Shown piece by piece: positions 52,422 to 61,653 of a stretch of DNA of 64,000 bases (position 1 is the first letter of the stretch; the number at the start of each line of letters is the position of its first letter). A model generated the notes under the pieces. It saw nothing but the letters and a program-made list of their open reading frames with translations, had not been told where the DNA came from and searched no databases. Location of the stretch: the NCBI GenBank assembly GCA_030247725.1, contig JAOTRT010000014.1:33686-97685 (forward strand). The letters are read 5' to 3'. This DNA is from Candidatus Nitricoxidireducens bremensis. GTDB lineage: Bacteria > Pseudomonadota > Gammaproteobacteria > Burkholderiales > Rhodocyclaceae. Position numbers and translations under genes: made by a program.

Positions 52422-54046
52422 TGGACAAGCCCTTCGCCATCACCCTCGATCCGGGTTCCAGCCTCGCCAACCGCACCGGTTCGTGGCGCACCTACAAGCC
52501 CGTCTATCTCGACCGCCTGCCGCCCTGCAACGCCGCCTGCCCGGCCGGCGAGAACATCCAGGGCTGGCTCTACCACGCCGAGAGTGGCGACTACGAGGCC
52601 GCCTGGCGCGCCCTGACCGAGAACAATCCCCTGCCGGCCATCATGGGCCGCGTCTGCTACCACCCCTGCGAAGGCGCCTGCAACCGCCAGCACATTGACG
52701 CGGCGGTCGGCATCAATTCCGTCGAGCGCTTCCTTGGCGACGAGGCCATCAAGCGCGGCTGGGCCTTCCCGAAGCCGGAGAAGAAGTCCGGCAAACGCGT
52801 GCTGGTGGTGGGTGCCGGTCCCTCTGGACTTTCCGCCGCCTATCACCTGGCGCGGCTCGGCCATGAAGTGGAAATCCACGAGGCCGGCCCCTACGCCGGC
52901 GGCATGATGCGCTTCGGCATTCCCCAGTACCGCCTGCCGCGGGACGTGCTCAACGCCGAGGTCAAGCGCATCCTCGACCTGGGCGTGGTACTCCGGCTCG
53001 ACACCAAGGTCGCCAACATCCGCGAATCCATGCAGGTCGGCAAGTTCGACGCCGCCTTCCTCGCCGTCGGCGCCCACATCGGCAAGCGCGCCTTCATTCC
53101 GGCCGGCGACGCCACCAAGATCGTGGACGCCGTTTCCGTGCTGCGTTCGATGGAGGGCGAAGAGAAGCCCATGCTGGGCCGCCGCGTCGTGGTGTATGGC
53201 GGCGGCAACACCGCCATCGACGTGGCCCGCACGGCCAAGCGCCTGGGCGCCACCGAGGCCATCATCGTCTACCGCCGCACCCGCGAGAAGATGCCGGCCC
53301 ACGACTTCGAGGTGGAAGAGGCCCTGCAGGAAGGCGTGATGGTCAAGTGGCTGTCCACCATCAAGCAGGCCGGCGAGGGCGAGATCACCATCGAGAAGAT
53401 GGCCCTCGACGACAAGGGCTTCCCCCAGCCCACCGGTGAGTTCGAGACCCTGGCCGCCGACTCGGTCGTGCTGGCCCTGGGCCAGGACGTGGACCTGTCG
53501 CTGCTCGATGGCGTGCCGGGACTGGAGATCAAGGACGGCACCGTGCAGGTGGGGCCCAACATGATGACGGGCCACGCCGGCATTTTCGCCGGCGGCGACA
53601 TGGTCCCTTCCGAGCGCACCGTCACCGTGGCCGTGGGCCACGGCAAGAAGGCCGCCCGCCACATCGACGCCTGGCTGGCCGGCGGCGCCTACGCGCCGGC
53701 GCCCAAGCACGAGCTGGCCGGCTTCGAAAAGCTCAATCCCTGGTACTACAGCGAGGCGCCCCACACGCTGCGGCCGACCCTGGACATCATCCGCCGCCAG
53801 TCCACCTTCGAGGAAGTACAGGGCGGGCTGGACGAAGGCAACGCCCTGTTCGAGGCGCGCCGCTGCCTCTCGTGCGGCAACTGCTTCGAGTGCGACAACT
53901 GCTACGGCGTCTGTCCGGACAACGCGGTCATCAAGCTGGGACCGGGCAAGCGCTTCGAGTTCAACTACGACTACTGCAAGGGCTGCGGCGTCTGTGCGGC
54001 CGAATGTCCCTGCGGGGCCATCAAGATGGTGGCCGAGGACATCTGA
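52421..54046 (+). CDS. GltD-like FAD/NAD(P) oxidoreductase with two C-terminal [4Fe-4S] motifs
   Basis: A 541-residue protein that probably passes electrons from the TPP enzyme to NAD(P)+. The N-terminal FeS domain (LPPCNAACPAGENIQGWLYH, GRVCYHPCEGACNR) is like glutamate synthase small subunit; FAD motif VLVVGAGPSGLSAAYHLARL; NAD(P) motif VVVYGGGNTAIDVARTAKRL; GIFAGGDMVPSERTVTVAVG. The C-terminus has ferredoxin-like clusters CGNCFECDNCYGVCP and CKGCGVCAAECPCGAI, which replace the separate delta ferredoxin subunit absent from this operon. The fusion of delta-like and dehydrogenase functions suits an NAD-linked rather than ferredoxin-linked enzyme. Confidence 0.88.
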   Translation: MDKPFAITLDPGSSLANRTGSWRTYKPVYLDRLPPCNAACPAGENIQGWLYHAESGDYEAAWRALTENNPLPAIMGRVCYHPCEGACNRQHIDAAVGINSVERFLGDEAIKRGWAFPKPEKKSGKRVLVVGAGPSGLSAAYHLARLGHEVEIHEAGPYAGGMMRFGIPQYRLPRDVLNAEVKRILDLGVVLRLDTKVANIRESMQVGKFDAAFLAVGAHIGKRAFIPAGDATKIVDAVSVLRSMEGEEKPMLGRRVVVYGGGNTAIDVARTAKRLGATEAIIVYRRTREKMPAHDFEVEEALQEGVMVKWLSTIKQAGEGEITIEKMALDDKGFPQPTGEFETLAADSVVLALGQDVDLSLLDGVPGLEIKDGTVQVGPNMMTGHAGIFAGGDMVPSERTVTVAVGHGKKAARHIDAWLAGGAYAPAPKHELAGFEKLNPWYYSEAPHTLRPTLDIIRRQSTFEEVQGGLDEGNALFEARRCLSCGNCFECDNCYGVCPDNAVIKLGPGKRFEFNYDYCKGCGVCAAECPCGAIKMVAEDI

Positions 54047-54135
54047 GGGGCGGGGCCGGGACGGGAGCAGCCGCAAAAGGCCGGAAAAACAAGCCTCTGG
54101 ACGGCTCCCCCGCGAATCCGGATAATCCCGCCTCT

Positions 54136-54163
54136 TTGACCGGCGTCAATGGCGTGATACAAC
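54136..54163 (+). promoter_or_regulatory. Candidate promoter of the iorA operon
   Basis: TTGACC (54136-54141), 16-nt spacer, and an extended -10 TGA-TACAAC (hexamer 54158-54163). It lies in the 161-nt gap between the first oxidoreductase operon and iorA and would give a leader of about 38 nt. Confidence 0.55.
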
Positions 54164-54207
54164 TTGACGTTTAGTGTCTGTCCTTTTCGTAACACGAGAG
54201 AATCCCC

Positions 54208-56067
54208 ATGGCTGCAGTGATGCCCGCACCGGCCCAGAGCCGGCTTCTTCTTTCCGGCAACGAAGCCGTTGCCCGCGCCGTCTGGGAATCGGGCGTGCGC
54301 GTCGCCGCCGCCTATCCCGGCACGCCCTCCACCGAGATGCTGGAGGTGATCTCCACCTATCCCGACATCTACTCCGAGTGGTCGGTGAACGAAAAGGTCT
54401 CCCTGGAGGTGTCCATCGGTGCCGCTTTCGCCGGCTCCCGCGCCTTCTGCTGCATGAAGCACGTGGGCATGAACGTCGCCTCCGACGCGCTGATGACCCT
54501 GACCCTGACGGGCGTGGTCGGCGGCCTGGTGATCGCCATCGCCGACGACGTGGGCCTGTCCTCGTCCCAGAACGAGCAGGACTCGCGCTACTGGGGCCGC
54601 TTTGCCCACCTGCCGGTGTTCGAGCCCGCCGATTCCCAGGAAGCCTACGACATGACCAAGGCGGCCTACGACTTCTCCGAGAAGCACCAGGTGCCGGTGA
54701 TCCTGCGCATGACGACGCGCATCAACCACGTCAAGGCGCTGGTGACCGTCGGTGAACGCGTGCCCCATGCCGCCACCGGCTTCAAGAAGGACACCGCCCG
54801 CTGGGTGATGACGCCCGCCGGCGCCGGCAAGCGCATCCCGCTGATGTTCGAGCGCGACAAGGCCCTGCGCGCCGAGGCCGAGATCAGCCCCCTCAACGTC
54901 ATCGACACCGGCCGCGACAAGCGCGTCGGCTTCGTTTCCTCCGGCCCCGCCTGGATGCACGTGCGCGAGTCCTACCCCGACGCGCCGACCCTCAAGCTCG
55001 GCCTCTCCTGCCCGGTGCCCATCGAGAAGATCCGCGCCTTCGCCGCCACCGTCGACAAGCTGGTGGTGGTCGAGGAAGTGGAACCCCTGGTGGAAACCGA
55101 ACTCAAGGCCGCCGGCATCGCCTGCTACGGCAAGGACATCCTGCCGCGTCAGGGCGAACTGGCCCCCAACGTGCTCAAGCCCGCCGTCGCCGGCCTGCTC
55201 GGCGAGCCGGTGCCGGAGAACCTGACCCCCGTCGCCAAGGTCTTCCCGCGTCCGCCGACCATGTGCGTGGCCTGCCCCCACCTGGGCGTCTATTACACCC
55301 TGGCCCAGCTCAAGAACATCACCATCTCCGGCGACATCGGCTGCTACACCCTGGGCGCCGGCCATCCCTGGAACGCGCTGGACACCACCATCTCCATGGG
55401 CGCCTCCATGGGCATCGCCCTGGGCCTCGACAAGGGCCGTAGCGAGGCCGACGCCAACAACCGCATCCTGGCGGTGATCGGCGACTCGACCTTCCTGCAC
55501 ATGGGTATGCAGGGCCTGCTGGACATCGTCTACAACAAGGGCAACGTCACCGTGCTGCTGCTGGACAACCGCGCCGTCGGCATGACCGGCGGCCAGGACA
55601 ACCCGGGCAACGGCCGCGACATCCACGGCGACCCGGCGCCGCGCGTCGATTTCGCCAAGCTGGTGGAGTCCCTCGGCGTCAAGAAGGAGCGCATCCACGT
55701 CGTCGATCCCTACCAGCTGCCGGTGCTGTTCAAGACCATCCGCGAGGAGATCAAGATCCCCGAGGTGTCGGTCATCATCACCGACCAGCCCTGCGTGCTG
55801 ATCGACGACTACAAGAAGCAGAAGCCCTACGAGGTCATCGACGACAAGTGCACCGGCTGCGGCAACTGCGTGGACGTGGGCTGCCCCGCCATCCACGTCA
55901 TGCGCCGCGAGAAGGTCATCAAGCCCTCGGGCAAGGAAGTCGAGCTGCAGTTCGTGCAGATCGAGACCTCCGCCTGCACCGGCTGTACCCTGTGCGTGCA
56001 GCCCTGCGCGCCGGGCGCCATCGTCCATGCCGACACCACCAAGCCGATCCGGCTGATCCGCCACTGA
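54208..56067 (+). CDS. iorA: Indolepyruvate:ferredoxin oxidoreductase alpha subunit
   Basis: A 619-residue single-chain alpha subunit that decarboxylates aryl pyruvates with TPP and reduces ferredoxin. AAYPGTPSTEMLEVISTYPD opens the pyrimidine domain; the TPP motif is LAVIGDSTFLHMGMQGLLDI with LLLDNRAVGMTGGQDNPG; ACPHLGVYYTL is typical of IorA. C-terminal clusters are CTGCGNCVDVGCPAIHV and CTGCTLCVQPCAPGAIV. It is followed by iorB after 10 nt. Confidence 0.93.
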   Translation: MAAVMPAPAQSRLLLSGNEAVARAVWESGVRVAAAYPGTPSTEMLEVISTYPDIYSEWSVNEKVSLEVSIGAAFAGSRAFCCMKHVGMNVASDALMTLTLTGVVGGLVIAIADDVGLSSSQNEQDSRYWGRFAHLPVFEPADSQEAYDMTKAAYDFSEKHQVPVILRMTTRINHVKALVTVGERVPHAATGFKKDTARWVMTPAGAGKRIPLMFERDKALRAEAEISPLNVIDTGRDKRVGFVSSGPAWMHVRESYPDAPTLKLGLSCPVPIEKIRAFAATVDKLVVVEEVEPLVETELKAAGIACYGKDILPRQGELAPNVLKPAVAGLLGEPVPENLTPVAKVFPRPPTMCVACPHLGVYYTLAQLKNITISGDIGCYTLGAGHPWNALDTTISMGASMGIALGLDKGRSEADANNRILAVIGDSTFLHMGMQGLLDIVYNKGNVTVLLLDNRAVGMTGGQDNPGNGRDIHGDPAPRVDFAKLVESLGVKKERIHVVDPYQLPVLFKTIREEIKIPEVSVIITDQPCVLIDDYKKQKPYEVIDDKCTGCGNCVDVGCPAIHVMRREKVIKPSGKEVELQFVQIETSACTGCTLCVQPCAPGAIVHADTTKPIRLIRH

Positions 56068-56077
56068 GGGAAGCGCC

Positions 56078-56698
56078 ATGGAAAAGAACGTGACCAACAT
56101 CCTCGTCGTCGGCATCGGCGGCCAGGGCGTGATGACCGCCACCGAAATCCTCGCCGAAGCCGCCATCGCGCTCGGCCAGGACGTCAAGAAGACCGAAGTG
56201 GCCGGCATGGCCCAGCGCGGCGGCGTCGTCTCCTCGCACCTGCGCTTCGGCCCCAAGGTGCTGTCGCCCCAGATCATGGCCGGCACCGCCGACCTGCTGC
56301 TGGCCTTCGAATCGGCCGAGGCCCTGCGCTGGTGCCACTACCTGAAGCCGGGCGGCCTGGTGCTGATGAACACCGCCAAGCTGGTGCCGCCGGTGGTGAA
56401 CATCGGCCTCTACGACTATCCGGACGATCCCGTCGCCGAGATCCGCGCCCGCGGCTACCCGGTGCGCGCCTTCGACGCCATGGAGATCGCCATGAACCTG
56501 GGCGAGGTGAAGCTCGGCAACACCGTGATGCTCGGCGCCCTGGGCGACCACCTGCCCTTCCCGGCGGAAGTGCTGCTCGACGCCATCGTCAAGCGCTTCT
56601 CGGCGAAGAAGCCGGCGCTGGTGGAGCTCAACCGCAAGGCCTTCGAGGCCGGCCGCGCCGCGGCCAAGGCGGCCGGGCAGGAAGCCGTCGCCGCCTAA
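56078..56698 (+). CDS. iorB: Indolepyruvate:ferredoxin oxidoreductase beta subunit
   Basis: A 206-residue IorB/gamma-type subunit: [40 protein letters not shown] and [16 protein letters not shown]. It pairs with IorA. folD starts 31 nt downstream, so iorAB, folD and purE are probably cotranscribed. Confidence 0.93.
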   Translation: MEKNVTNILVVGIGGQGVMTATEILAEAAIALGQDVKKTEVAGMAQRGGVVSSHLRFGPKVLSPQIMAGTADLLLAFESAEALRWCHYLKPGGLVLMNTAKLVPPVVNIGLYDYPDDPVAEIRARGYPVRAFDAMEIAMNLGEVKLGNTVMLGALGDHLPFPAEVLLDAIVKRFSAKKPALVELNRKAFEAGRAAAKAAGQEAVAA

Positions 56699-56729
56699 GA
56701 ACCGACACATCAGACAGGGGAGAAACCGC

Positions 56730-57584
56730 ATGACCGCCCGCATACTCGACGGCAACGCCCTGGCGGCGGAAGTCCGCGCCCAGCTGGCCGAGAAGGCCGC
56801 CGCCCTCAAGGCCACCCAGGGCGTCACGCCCTGCCTCGCCGTGATCCTCGTCGGCGAGGACCCGGCCTCCCAGGTCTATGTGCGCAACAAGGTGGCCGCC
56901 TGCGAGAAGGCCGGCTTCCGCTCCATCAAGGAGGTCTACCCGCCCAACGTGGAACCGGTGGAAGTGCTGGCGAAGATCGCCCAGCTCAATGCCGACCCGA
57001 GCGTGCACGGCATCCTGGTGCAGCTGCCGCTGCCCAAGCAGTTCGACGCCGACGCTGTGCTGGAGGCAATCTCCCCCGAGAAGGACGTGGACGGCTTCCA
57101 CGCCGAGAACGTCGGTGCGCTGATGCAGGGCAACCCGCGCTTCATCCCCTGCACGCCCTACGGCGTCATGAAGATGCTGGAGAGCGGCAACGTGCCCCTC
57201 AAGGGCGCCGAGGCGGTCATCGTCGGCCGCAGCAACATCGTCGGCAAGCCCATGGCCATGCTGCTGCTGGCCCAGAGCTGCACCGTCACCGTCTGCCATT
57301 CCCAGTCGAAGGACCTGGCCTTCCACACCAAGCGTGCCGACATCCTCGTCGCCGCCGTGGGCCGCGCCAGGATGATCACCGGCGACATGATCAAGCCGGG
57401 CGCCACCGTCATCGACGTCGGCATCAACCGCACGCCGGAAGGCAAGCTCTGCGGCGACGTGGACTTCGAATCCGCCAAGGAAGTGGCCGGCCTCATCACG
57501 CCGGTACCCGGCGGCGTCGGCCCCATGACCATCACCATGCTTCTCGCCAACACCCTCGAATCCGCTGAAAGGACCCTGAAATGA
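56730..57584 (+). CDS. folD: Methylenetetrahydrofolate dehydrogenase/cyclohydrolase
   Basis: Bifunctional enzyme that supplies 10-formyl-THF for purines. The 284-residue protein has [20 protein letters not shown] (catalytic Lys), [46 protein letters not shown] and [18 protein letters not shown]. Its stop overlaps the purE start by 4 nt. Confidence 0.96.
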   Translation: MTARILDGNALAAEVRAQLAEKAAALKATQGVTPCLAVILVGEDPASQVYVRNKVAACEKAGFRSIKEVYPPNVEPVEVLAKIAQLNADPSVHGILVQLPLPKQFDADAVLEAISPEKDVDGFHAENVGALMQGNPRFIPCTPYGVMKMLESGNVPLKGAEAVIVGRSNIVGKPMAMLLLAQSCTVTVCHSQSKDLAFHTKRADILVAAVGRARMITGDMIKPGATVIDVGINRTPEGKLCGDVDFESAKEVAGLITPVPGGVGPMTITMLLANTLESAERTLK

Positions 57585-58075
57585 GCAATCCCCTCGTCGG
57601 CATCGTCATGGGCTCGGACTCCGACTGGCCCACCCTGAAAAGCGCCGCCGCCACCCTCAAGCAGTTCGGCGTGCCCTACGAAGCCAAGGTGCTCTCCGCC
57701 CACCGCACGCCCGACCAGGCCCTCGACTACGCCAGCGGCGCAGCGGGCCGCGGCATGAAGGTGCTGATCGGCGCCGCCGGTGGTGCCGCCCACCTGGCCG
57801 GCGTGCTGGCCGCCAAGACCGAACTGCCGGTGCTGGCCGTGCCCATGCCCTCCAAGCACCTGCAGGGCCTCGATTCCCTGCTGGCCATGGTGCAGATGCC
57901 GGCCGGCATTCCCGTCGCCACCTTCGCCATCGGCGAGGCGGGCGCCACCAACGCCGCCCTGTTCGCCGTCGCCATGCTGGCGCTGAACGATCCGGCCCTG
58001 GCCCAGAAGCTTTCCGACTTCCGCCGCGCCCAGACCGAGAAGGTGCTGGCGAAGACCCTGCCGGACCAGCCCTGA
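57581..58075 (+). CDS. purE: 5-(carboxyamino)imidazole ribonucleotide mutase
   Basis: Class I PurE, which moves carboxylate from N5-CAIR to CAIR. The 164-residue protein has [52 protein letters not shown] and [20 protein letters not shown]. It is translationally coupled to folD (ATGA overlap). purK, often the next gene, is absent here. Confidence 0.96.
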   Translation: MSNPLVGIVMGSDSDWPTLKSAAATLKQFGVPYEAKVLSAHRTPDQALDYASGAAGRGMKVLIGAAGGAAHLAGVLAAKTELPVLAVPMPSKHLQGLDSLLAMVQMPAGIPVATFAIGEAGATNAALFAVAMLALNDPALAQKLSDFRRAQTEKVLAKTLPDQP

Positions 58076-58078
58076 GAT

Positions 58079-59068
58079 ATGCCTGAAACCGCCGTGGAAC
58101 GCGCGGCGGCGCTGCTGCGCGCAGGCGAGCTGGTCGCCTTTCCGACCGAGACCGTCTACGGCCTGGGCGCCGACGCCGCCAACCCGGCGGCGGTGGCGAA
58201 GATATTCGCCGCCAAGGGGCGCCCCGCCGATCATCCGCTGATCGTGCACCTGCCGGGCCACGACCACATCGACCGCTGGGCGCGGGATGTGCCCGACGTC
58301 GCCTACGAGCTGGCCGAGGCCTTCTGGCCCGGCCCCCTGACCCTGATCCTCAAGCGCGCCGCCGGCGTGCCCGACGCCGTCACCGGCGGCCAGGACACCG
58401 TGGGCCTGCGCGTGCCCGGCCATCCGCTGGCCCTGGAATTGTTGCGCGCCTTCGCCGGCGCTCATTGGAGTGGAGTGGCCGCCCCCTCGGCCAACCGCTT
58501 CGGCCGCATCAGCCCCACCACGGCCCAGCACGTGCGCGACGAGCTGGGCGACGCCGTCGCCCTGGTGCTGGACGGCGGCCCCTGCCGCGTCGGCATCGAA
58601 TCCACCATCCTCGATCTTTCCCGCCAGCGGCCGACGATCCTGCGTCCCGGCATGGTCGGCGCCGAGGCTCTGGCCCAGGTGCTCGGCGAGCTGCCGGCCA
58701 GCGGGGCAGGGGAGGCGGCGCCCCGCGTCTCCGGTTCGCTGGACGCCCATTACGCGCCCAGTACACCGCTCGCCGTGGTGCCGCCCGACGTGGTCATCTT
58801 CGCCGTGCGCGAGGCCCTCGCCCGCGGCGAGCGCATCGCCGTGCTGGCGCCCATGGATTGCCCCTTCGAGCACGAGCGCATCCACTGGCGCCGCGCGCCG
58901 GCCGACCCGGACGCCTTCGCCCACGACCTCTACGCCGCCCTGCGGGAACTGGATGCCATGGGCTTCGCCCGCATCGTCGTCCAGAAGCCGCCGGCCACCG
59001 CCGGCTGGCAGGCCATCCACGACCGCCTGCGGCGCGCCGCCGCCGGCTCGGGGCCCGAGGCCCCCTGA
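58079..59068 (+). CDS. tsaC: L-threonylcarbamoyladenylate synthase, Sua5 type
   Basis: Makes threonylcarbamoyl-AMP for the t6A37 modification of ANN-decoding tRNAs. At 329 residues it is the two-domain Sua5 form: a YrdC domain (GELVAFPTETVYGLGADA, KIFAAKGRPADHPLIVH, TVGLRVPGHP, VAAPSANRFGRISPTTAQHV, CRVGIESTILDLS) and the C-terminal Sua5 domain after the linker PRVSGSLDAHYAPSTPL. It starts 3 nt after purE. Confidence 0.93.
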   Translation: MPETAVERAAALLRAGELVAFPTETVYGLGADAANPAAVAKIFAAKGRPADHPLIVHLPGHDHIDRWARDVPDVAYELAEAFWPGPLTLILKRAAGVPDAVTGGQDTVGLRVPGHPLALELLRAFAGAHWSGVAAPSANRFGRISPTTAQHVRDELGDAVALVLDGGPCRVGIESTILDLSRQRPTILRPGMVGAEALAQVLGELPASGAGEAAPRVSGSLDAHYAPSTPLAVVPPDVVIFAVREALARGERIAVLAPMDCPFEHERIHWRRAPADPDAFAHDLYAALRELDAMGFARIVVQKPPATAGWQAIHDRLRRAAAGSGPEAP

Positions 59069-59130
59069 GCCTCAAGCCGGGCGCGGGCGGGCCGTTATAC
59101 AGATATCGCAGCCGAATCCGAGAGAGCATC

Positions 59131-59367
59131 ATGCCCGCCACCGAAGCCAGCAGCGCCCGCAAGACCAAGCTCAGCGACGTTCTCCAGGCCGCCCGGCGTT
59201 GCGGCCTCGTCATCAACCGCCAGGTCAAGATCGGCATCGTCCGCGGTGTCGTCATCGGCTACAACATCGCCCGCCGCGGCCGTTTCAACGGCGCCCGCTA
59301 CCCGCTGCTGGTGAAGACGGAGCTGGGGGTCACCAAGTGCGGCCTCCACGAAGTGATTGCCGTCTAG
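59131..59367 (+). CDS. Small hypothetical protein
   Basis: A possible 78-residue protein with GAGAG-type ribosome-binding site before ATG 59131. The sequence is basic with a hydrophobic middle (GLVINRQVKIGIVRGVVIGY) and ends in GVTKCGLHEVIAV. I do not recognise a family. Codon use is like the flanking genes, and it fills the space between tsaC and the tRNA, so I consider it probably real. Confidence 0.5.
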   Translation: MPATEASSARKTKLSDVLQAARRCGLVINRQVKIGIVRGVVIGYNIARRGRFNGARYPLLVKTELGVTKCGLHEVIAV

Positions 59368-59392
59368 GGCCTGTGCCGGACGCGCCGACTCT

Positions 59393-59400
59393 GATACAAT
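59393..59400 (+). promoter_or_regulatory. Extended -10 of the tRNA-Ala promoter
   Basis: TG-A-TACAAT ends 13 nt before the mature tRNA 5' end, the usual distance. No convincing -35 is present; the extended -10 may compensate. Confidence 0.5.
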
Positions 59401-59413
59401 TCGCCTCCCTTTC

Positions 59414-59489
<76 letters not shown>

Positions 59490-59525
59490 AATTCCCATAC
59501 AACACCGTCAGATGTTGTCTCTAAA

Positions 59526-59546
59526 CCCCGCTCCGGCGGGGTTTTT
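59526..59546 (+). terminator. Intrinsic terminator of tRNA-Ala
   Basis: CCCCGC (59526-59531) pairs with GCGGGG (59536-59541) around TCCG, followed by TTTTT. Confidence 0.88.
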
Positions 59547-59766
59547 GTTGCGTGCGCTACCGGGAACCGTCCAATATCATCCGACGACATACCGCCACTG
59601 CTGACGGTATCTTTGACGGTACCGCAGACCATACCGCTGTACTGAATGGTGTAACGGAAGCGCACGCCCGTAAGCATCGCTCTGATGCGCGAGCGGATCG
59701 ATCGATCATTGCGGCAGGACTGAATAAAGACTATATTCGGTCGCAATCAGATCAGGGAACCAGGCC

Positions 59767-60042
59767 ATGCGCTACTCATCGCAAGTCAAACCCATCAGTT
59801 ATCTCAAGGCGAACGCTGCCGAAGTCTTGGCCCAATTGACCGAGAGACGGGAGCCGCTTGTCATCACCCAGAATGGCGAGGCCAAGGCGGTCATTCAGGA
59901 CGTCGCCTCCTACGAAGAAGCACAGGAAACGCTGGCGCTGCTGAAAATTCTCGCGCTGGGCAGTGCGGAGATTGAAGCAGGCAAGGTCAAGCCTGTGGGC
60001 GCGGTTATCGCCAGATTGCGGGCCAAACCGGCATCCAAGTAA
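59767..60042 (+). CDS. Type II antitoxin, Phd/YefM family
   Basis: A 91-residue antitoxin: SSQVKPISYLKANAAEVLAQ followed by REPLVITQNGEAKAVIQDVA, the Phd/YefM DNA-binding fold. The C-terminal part would bind and neutralise the ParE-like toxin. The toxin start shares one base with its stop. A 220-nt stretch between the tRNA terminator and this gene has no recognisable gene. Confidence 0.85.
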   Translation: MRYSSQVKPISYLKANAAEVLAQLTERREPLVITQNGEAKAVIQDVASYEEAQETLALLKILALGSAEIEAGKVKPVGAVIARLRAKPASK

Positions 60043-60383
60043 TGACCGGGCGTGGGCGTAAATACGAGGTCTTGCTGACCTCGGGGGCCGAGCAGGACCT
60101 GGAGTCGATCTACGACCACATCGCTGAGTTCGACTGCAAGGCCAATGCTGACGACATCCTGGATCGTTTGTTGGAGGTTGTCGAAAGCCTGGCTGCCTTG
60201 CCGGAACGCGGTGCCTACCCCAAGGAACTGGTTGCCCTCGGCATGCGAGATTATCGGCAGACCACCTTCAAGCCCTATCGAGTGATCTACCGTGTCATGG
60301 GGCAGAGGGTCTACATCCATGTGATCGCCGACGGTCGGCGGGACATGCAATCACTCCTGGCGCGTCGCCTCCTTGGGGGCTGA
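60042..60383 (+). CDS. Type II toxin, RelE/ParE family
   Basis: A 113-residue ParE-like toxin: YEVLLTSGAEQDLESIYDHI, ALPERGAYPKELVALGMRDY, and the C-terminal strand KPYRVIYRVMGQRVYIHVIA followed by DGRRDMQSLL. ParE toxins act on DNA gyrase and RelE on ribosome-bound mRNA; the target here cannot be fixed by reading. It is coupled to the antitoxin gene and complete. Confidence 0.85.
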   Translation: MTGRGRKYEVLLTSGAEQDLESIYDHIAEFDCKANADDILDRLLEVVESLAALPERGAYPKELVALGMRDYRQTTFKPYRVIYRVMGQRVYIHVIADGRRDMQSLLARRLLGG

Positions 60384-60416
60384 CGGCATTTTCATTTCCG
60401 GCGCCCGCCATTCATC

Positions 60417-61013
60417 GTGACCCTGCGGAAGCTCGACGCCCTGCTGCAGCGCCTGATCCGCCATGCGGCGGAAGGGCACGGACTGCTCTTCACCTGCCTG
60501 GGGCTTTCCCTTGTCGGCACTCTCACCGCCGCCTATCCGGTGACGGCGGTCGTCGTGCCGGCCACGCTGCTGGCGCCGCGGCGCTGGTGGGCGATCAGCG
60601 CCGCCTCGGCCCTGGGCAGCGCCACGGGGGCGACCCTGCTGGTGGCGATATTCCACTATTACGGCTGGGCCATGGTCTATGACTGGCTCCCGGCCCTGGC
60701 CACCGATCCGGACTGGGCCCGCGTCATGGCCTGGGCCGCGGACTACGGCATCGCCGCCCTGTTCGTCATCGCCGCCACGCCCCTGCCGCAGACGCCGGCC
60801 CTGATCTTCTTCGGCGTCTCCCATGCCCATTACCCGGGCATCTTCGGCGCCATGCTCGCGGGCAAGCTCATCAAGTACGGCGCCTTCGCCTGGTTCGCCA
60901 GCCGCTTTCCCGAGCGCTTCGGCGACGGCCTCGGCGCATTGGTGCGGGGCGGCCTCGGCGGCCTGCTGGCGCGGCGGCGCGGCGGTGCGGGAGAGGGCGG
61001 CGACGGGCGCTGA
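60417..61013 (+). CDS. VTT-domain (DedA/YqaA-like) membrane protein
   Basis: A 198-residue inner-membrane protein with GTG start. Hydrophobic segments include LLFTCLGLSLVGTLTAAYPV, VVVPATLLAPRRWWAISAAS and a re-entrant-like GSATGATLLVAIFHYYG, then IAALFVIAATPLPQTPALIF, the VTT/SNARE-associated signature. Such proteins are linked to lipid scrambling or transport. The Gly/Arg-rich C-terminus is low complexity. Confidence 0.7.
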   Translation: MTLRKLDALLQRLIRHAAEGHGLLFTCLGLSLVGTLTAAYPVTAVVVPATLLAPRRWWAISAASALGSATGATLLVAIFHYYGWAMVYDWLPALATDPDWARVMAWAADYGIAALFVIAATPLPQTPALIFFGVSHAHYPGIFGAMLAGKLIKYGAFAWFASRFPERFGDGLGALVRGGLGGLLARRRGGAGEGGDGR

Positions 61014-61019
61014 GGGAGG

Positions 61020-61358
61020 TCAGCCCGGCGTGCCGCGCCCTTCCATCTCGCGCCAGAGGGCGCGCGCCAGGGTCTTCCAGACCGGACCGCCGTGGGTGTG
61101 GATGTTCTCGTCGGCGCTCTGGCGCATGACGGTGAGCATCAGCTGGATCAGGCCGAAGAGCTCAATCTTGGACAACATGCGGGGATCGTCCGGCCGGCAT
61201 TCGGGCGTGTCCGCGGGATTCCGGCAGGCCATGGCCTCCCGCGCCAGTTGGAGCACCTGGACCTCGTCCTCCCAGTCGATGCCCAGCACGAGGCCGCGGC
61301 GCACGATCTCGCGCTCGATCTCCAGGGCTTCCTTGGCGTAGTTCTCGAAACTTGGCAT
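61020..61358 (-). CDS. Conserved hypothetical protein
   Basis: A 112-residue soluble protein, mainly helical (NYAKEALEIEREIVRRGLVL, IELFGLIQLMLTVMRQSADE), ending in WKTLARALWREMEGRGTPG. There is no known domain I can assign. It is convergent with the VTT gene, 6 nt apart. Confidence 0.65.
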   Translation of the reverse strand: MPSFENYAKEALEIEREIVRRGLVLGIDWEDEVQVLQLAREAMACRNPADTPECRPDDPRMLSKIELFGLIQLMLTVMRQSADENIHTHGGPVWKTLARALWREMEGRGTPG

Positions 61359-61450
61359 TGGCGGTTTTGGGGTTTCAGGGAGGCGGGGAGTTTATACCGC
61401 CGGCAGGGAAGGGCCGGTGTTTGTTGTTGCCTCTGTTGTTGCCTCGGAGC

Positions 61451-61638
61451 GCCGGTCCCGGCTGTCCGCCCCGTCGCCTCATGCGTGGCCGCCCTGCGGG
61501 TTCCCTTGCGCCGCAGCGCCCGCCGGCCGGGCCTGCAAACTCGCTGCGCTCGGACAGCAGGCCCGGAAATCCCCGGCGTGCACTCCGTCGCTGCGGCGGC
61601 CACGAAAATCGGCGCCGGGGCGGACAGCCGGGACCGTC
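61451..61638. repeat. Nested palindromic repeat (REP/MITE-like) in a gene-free stretch
   Basis: The 295-nt gap 61359-61653 holds no gene but a nested palindrome. Outer arms 61451-61478 and 61611-61638 are complementary at 26 of 28 positions, with a perfect 19-bp core. Inside are a perfect 10-bp pair (61484-61493/61595-61604) and a perfect 9-bp pair (61527-61535/61558-61566) around a loop with CTCGCTGCGCTCGGACAGC. A 12-nt tandem TGTTGTTGCCTC repeats twice at about 61421-61444 just before it. Confidence 0.75.
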
Positions 61639-61653
61639 TTCGGCTTGTGTGCG

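Noticed and set aside
59552..59839. Plus-strand 95-codon frame overlapping the antitoxin gene
   Set aside because: It runs out of frame through the antitoxin and has no ribosome-binding site or family resemblance.
61411..61450. Possible CRISPR-like or tandem repeat at TGTTGTTGCCTC
   Set aside because: Only two units without spacers; no CRISPR array or cas gene is present anywhere in the window.
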